Shown one piece after another: positions 61,572 to 64,000 of a DNA stretch of 64,000 bases. This DNA is from Mycolicibacterium moriokaense (GTDB taxonomy: Bacteria > Actinomycetota > Actinomycetes > Mycobacteriales > Mycobacteriaceae). The position numbers were made by a program, and so were the translations under genes. The notes below the pieces were generated by a model, which worked only from the letters and a program-made list of their open reading frames with translations, had not been told where the DNA came from and made no database searches. Position 1 is the first letter of the stretch; each line of letters opens with the position of its first letter. The stretch is taken from the NCBI RefSeq assembly GCF_003347205.1, contig NZ_QQBJ01000011.1, positions 62,001 to 126,000 of the forward strand. Reading direction: 5' to 3'.

Positions 61572-62422
61572 TACCGGCCAATTTCGACTACGTCGCACCG
61601 ACCACCGTCGACGAAGCGGTGGCGGCGCTGGCGCAGGCCGGCGAGGACGCGAAGGTCATCGCGGGCGGGCAGAGCCTGATGCCGGTGTTGCGGCTGCGGC
61701 TCGCGGCGCCGACGGTGCTGGTCGACCTCGGCAGAATCGACGGGCTACGTGGCGTGCGCGACGACGGCGACAGCCTGGTGATCGGCTCCATGACAACGTA
61801 TTACGCGCTGCTGGGCAACCCGCTGATCAGCAAGCACGCGCTGCTGCTCGCCGATGCCACGCGTACTGTGGCCGACCCACAGATCCGTCATCGGGGGACC
61901 CTGGGCGGGGCGGTCTCGCACGCGGACCCCGCAGGTGACGTCGCCGCGCCCGTGCTGGCGTTGGGGGCGACGATGACGGTCGTCGGCCCGTCGGGCAGTC
62001 GCAGCATCCCGGCCTCGGACTTCTTCGTCGACTACTTCACCACCGCGCTGGAGCCGAACGAAATCCTCACGGAGATAAGGATTCCCAAGCACACCGATTG
62101 GGCGGCGCACTACGAGAAGCTGCATCGGGTGGCGCAGGCCTGGTCGATCGTGGCGGTCGCGGCCACCGTGGACGTCGACGCGGGGACCATCCGGCAGGCG
62201 CGCGTCGCACTGACGAACGTGGCGCCGGTGCCGACGCGCGCGCTGGCCGTCGAGGAGGCACTGGTCGGTCAGACCGCGAGCGCGGAGGCGATCCGGGCGG
62301 CCGCCGAGCATGCCGTGGAGGGCATCGACCCACTCAGCGACGGCAATGCCGACGCCGACTATCGCAGCCACCTCGCCAAGGTGCTGACCCGACGCGCGGT
62401 CGCGACGGCGGCCGGCGTCTAG
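61568..62422 (+). CDS. coxM: Molybdenum hydroxylase FAD-binding medium subunit
   Basis: A 284-residue FAD subunit. The flavin motifs are AGGQSLMPVLRLRL (32-45) and the TLGGAVSHADPAGD region near 112. It passes electrons to quinone or another acceptor. GTG 61568 overlaps the coxL stop (GTGA). Its final four bases overlap the end of the convergent regulator gene, so no intergenic terminator is possible there. Confidence 0.94.
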   Translation: MIPANFDYVAPTTVDEAVAALAQAGEDAKVIAGGQSLMPVLRLRLAAPTVLVDLGRIDGLRGVRDDGDSLVIGSMTTYYALLGNPLISKHALLLADATRTVADPQIRHRGTLGGAVSHADPAGDVAAPVLALGATMTVVGPSGSRSIPASDFFVDYFTTALEPNEILTEIRIPKHTDWAAHYEKLHRVAQAWSIVAVAATVDVDAGTIRQARVALTNVAPVPTRALAVEEALVGQTASAEAIRAAAEHAVEGIDPLSDGNADADYRSHLAKVLTRRAVATAAGV

Positions 62423-63717
62423 ATGTCGCCGGTGCGCTCCGCCCGCGTGATTCGGATGGCGGGTGCCGTCGACGACGGCAGCAGCATCGACAGGTCGTCG
62501 GGGTAGCGCACGGTGGCGTCCACCGTGCCAGCGAACCGATAGGGCTGCGCGGCAAGCAATCCCGCGAACTGTTTGCGCAGCCGCGACACCTCGGCGCGCA
62601 CGGTCACCACCCGGGTGCGGTCGCCGTAGAGATCATCCGCCAGCTCCGGCGCCGACCGTCCGGCGTCGTGCCGCGCGAGGATCAGCAGTATCTCGGCGTG
62701 GCGCAGCGAGATGTCATGACGCCAGCGGCCGAACTCGCCCGTCACCTCGAGCGCGGGTGCGTCGGCATTGCGAAGGTCGAGACACGCCCGCGTCAACGGG
62801 ACGTCGTCGGACGCCTCCGGGCTGGTCAGCCGGACCAGCCAACCACCGGGCAGCAATTCGACATCGCACATCCCGAGCGTCGGGATCCATGCCCGGCCGG
62901 GCGCGATCTCCTCGGGCAGCAGGATGCGGTTGTGCAGGGGCATCGAGTCGACGGCGGCCACCCAGCCCTCGGCGTCGACGGCGAGCGCCGGGCTGCCGAT
63001 CCTGGCCAGGATCGGCGCCGCGACCGTCCGCAGCTTGTTGAGGGTGCGGTCGTGTTGCTCGCGCAACTGCGATTCGGCGAGCCGCGCAACGGCATCGACG
63101 AGGGCCACCGTCGTCGGATGCACGGTGGCCGCCGGTCCGGAGACGTCGACGACGCCGAGGACGTGACCGGTGCGCGGGTCCCGGATCGGGGCGCCCGCGC
63201 ACGTCCACGGATGGTGGGTGCGCAGGAAGTGCTCGGCTGAGAAGACCTGCACCGCGCGGTGGGTGGCCAGCGCGGTGCCGATCGCGTTGGTGCCGACGGT
63301 GTCCTCGTTCCAGGACGCACCCTCGACGAAGCCGAGACGGTCGGCGTTGCTGAGCACCGACGGCGAGCCGGACCGCCACAACACCCTGCCGCGCGCATCG
63401 GTGACGACGAGGATGTTGTCACCCTCGGCGATCAGCGATTCCAGCCCTCGCGACACCTCGTCGAGCACCGACATCAGCCCCGAGGCGCGCCGCAGCACGT
63501 CGACGGCGCCGGCCTCGACGACCGGCGGTACCCGGCAGTCCGGATCGATACCGCGGGCCATCATCCGCCGCCACGAGTCGCCGATCACCGACCGGGGCCT
63601 CGCGGGCGCGCGGCCACCGGCCATGGTGGCGTCGTACACGGCCGACATCAGCCGGGCATAGGTGCGTGGATCCTCGCCGACCGCGACGGCGGGCTCAGGC
63701 ACTGGCGGACCTTGCAT
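62419..63717 (-). CDS. GAF-domain transcriptional regulator (AcoR-like sensory part)
   Basis: A 432-residue protein. Residues 40-70 have SVIGDSWRRMMARGIDPD, the N-terminal mark of AcoR/DhaR regulators. A GAF domain follows (about 75-210, NILVVTDARGRVLWRSG, SWNEDTVGTNAIGTAL). There is no sigma-54 AAA+ domain. The C-terminal 110 residues include a winged-helix-like DISLRHAEILLILARHDAGRSAPELADDLYG and RAEVSRLRKQF. Such proteins respond to acetoin, glycerol or redox signals. It lies between the cox operon and an acetoin-reductase-like SDR and may control either one. Confidence 0.88.
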   Translation of the reverse strand: MQGPPVPEPAVAVGEDPRTYARLMSAVYDATMAGGRAPARPRSVIGDSWRRMMARGIDPDCRVPPVVEAGAVDVLRRASGLMSVLDEVSRGLESLIAEGDNILVVTDARGRVLWRSGSPSVLSNADRLGFVEGASWNEDTVGTNAIGTALATHRAVQVFSAEHFLRTHHPWTCAGAPIRDPRTGHVLGVVDVSGPAATVHPTTVALVDAVARLAESQLREQHDRTLNKLRTVAAPILARIGSPALAVDAEGWVAAVDSMPLHNRILLPEEIAPGRAWIPTLGMCDVELLPGGWLVRLTSPEASDDVPLTRACLDLRNADAPALEVTGEFGRWRHDISLRHAEILLILARHDAGRSAPELADDLYGDRTRVVTVRAEVSRLRKQFAGLLAAQPYRFAGTVDATVRYPDDLSMLLPSSTAPAIRITRAERTGDI

Positions 63718-63762
63718 CAGTGCCGATTGTGCTCTCCATCACACTCCTCCGCCAGCGACTGG

Positions 63763-64000
63763 TCAGCGGTACACCAGACCGCCGTCGATCAGGCCGGACT
63801 GGCCGGTCATGTAGTCGGCGTCCTCGCTGGCCAGATAGGAGACGAAGCCGGCGACGTCGTCGGGCGTCTCGGCGCGGCCCAGCGCGATGCCGCCGACGAA
63901 CTTGTCGTACGTCTCGCCCTCCGCGGCACCGGTCAGCTCGGCGAAGCGCTTGTCGATTTCGACCCACATGTCGGTGCCGACCACGCCGGGGCAGTAGGCG
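63763..64000 (-). CDS. SDR, diacetyl/acetoin reductase-like (5' part beyond right edge)
   Basis: Only the C-terminal 78 codons are in the window. The visible end reads AYCPGVVGTDMWVEIDK, then GKxxxP-type GRAETPDDVAGFVSYLASEDADYMTGQSGLIDGGLVY, the C-terminal style of BudC-type acetoin/2,3-butanediol dehydrogenases (pieces quoted). The catalytic residues are outside the window. It is 45 bases upstream of the GAF regulator and reads in the same direction. A GTG at 63984 is internal, not the start. Confidence 0.8.
   Translation of the reverse strand, partial: AYCPGVVGTDMWVEIDKRFAELTGAAEGETYDKFVGGIALGRAETPDDVAGFVSYLASEDADYMTGQSGLIDGGLVYR

Overview
The window is high-GC actinobacterial DNA and reads as a Mycolicibacterium-type (probably fast-growing) mycobacterium. 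The reasons are a backbone that follows the M. tuberculosis Rv0485-Rv0459 gene order (here reversed), an mce operon, HbhA, UmaA, RamB next to icl, F420-dependent enzymes and many leaderless start codons. M. tuberculosis counterparts are named from remembered family knowledge; no search was run. The species cannot be fixed from the sequence.

Layout. 1-6246: ROK regulator (cut by the left edge), a LysM protein, an SDR, the L,D-transpeptidase LprQ/Ldt5 and murB, then two DUF2505 genes (the Rv0481c position). 6252-37282: accessory block of about 31 kb. It holds (a) a TetR gene with two tandem-paralogue membrane proteins and orphan COX3- and COX4-like proteins, followed by an F420 LLM oxidoreductase; (b) a tightly coupled minus-strand operon running 18611 to 10422 (ALDH, amidohydrolase, SDR, P450, deazaflavin nitroreductase, TetR, P450, secreted protein, cupin); (c) divergent from it, a six-gene mceA-F operon with no yrbE permease genes; (d) a minus-strand acyl-CoA/steroid-like catabolic operon (FadD, mycofactocin-type SDR, APH-like kinase, CaiB, DUF35, Ltp-type thiolase homologue, MFE-type SDR, acyl-CoA ligase); (e) a methyltransferase and a sodium:solute symporter. 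37283-38763: guanidine locus. A class I guanidine riboswitch precedes the symporter on the minus strand, and a class III guanidine riboswitch precedes a GdmH-type guanidinase on the plus strand.

38781-56468: return to the conserved backbone (Rv0480c, Rv0479c, deoC, Rv0477, Rv0476, hbhA, Rv0474, Rv0473, Rv0472c), with a PPK2 gene added, then umaA, fadB2, icl, Rv0466, ramB, Rv0464c, an added alpha/beta hydrolase, Rv0463, lpdC, Rv0461, Rv0460 and Rv0459. 56555-62422: second accessory module, coxD-coxE-coxS-coxL-coxM, a form II (AYRGAGR) molybdenum hydroxylase with its MoxR/VWA maturation pair, at the place where Rv0458 sits in M. tuberculosis. 62419-64000: GAF-domain regulator and the 3' part of an acetoin/diacetyl-reductase-like SDR (cut by the right edge).

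Together the accessory genes suggest uptake and oxidation of lipid or terpenoid/steroid-like substrates (Mce, P450s, ALDH, FadD, Ltp/DUF35, CaiB) and use of guanidine as nitrogen source. No tRNA, rRNA, insertion sequence, prophage or CRISPR array was seen. The clearest unusual system is the pair of different guanidine riboswitch classes in one 335-bp divergent region.
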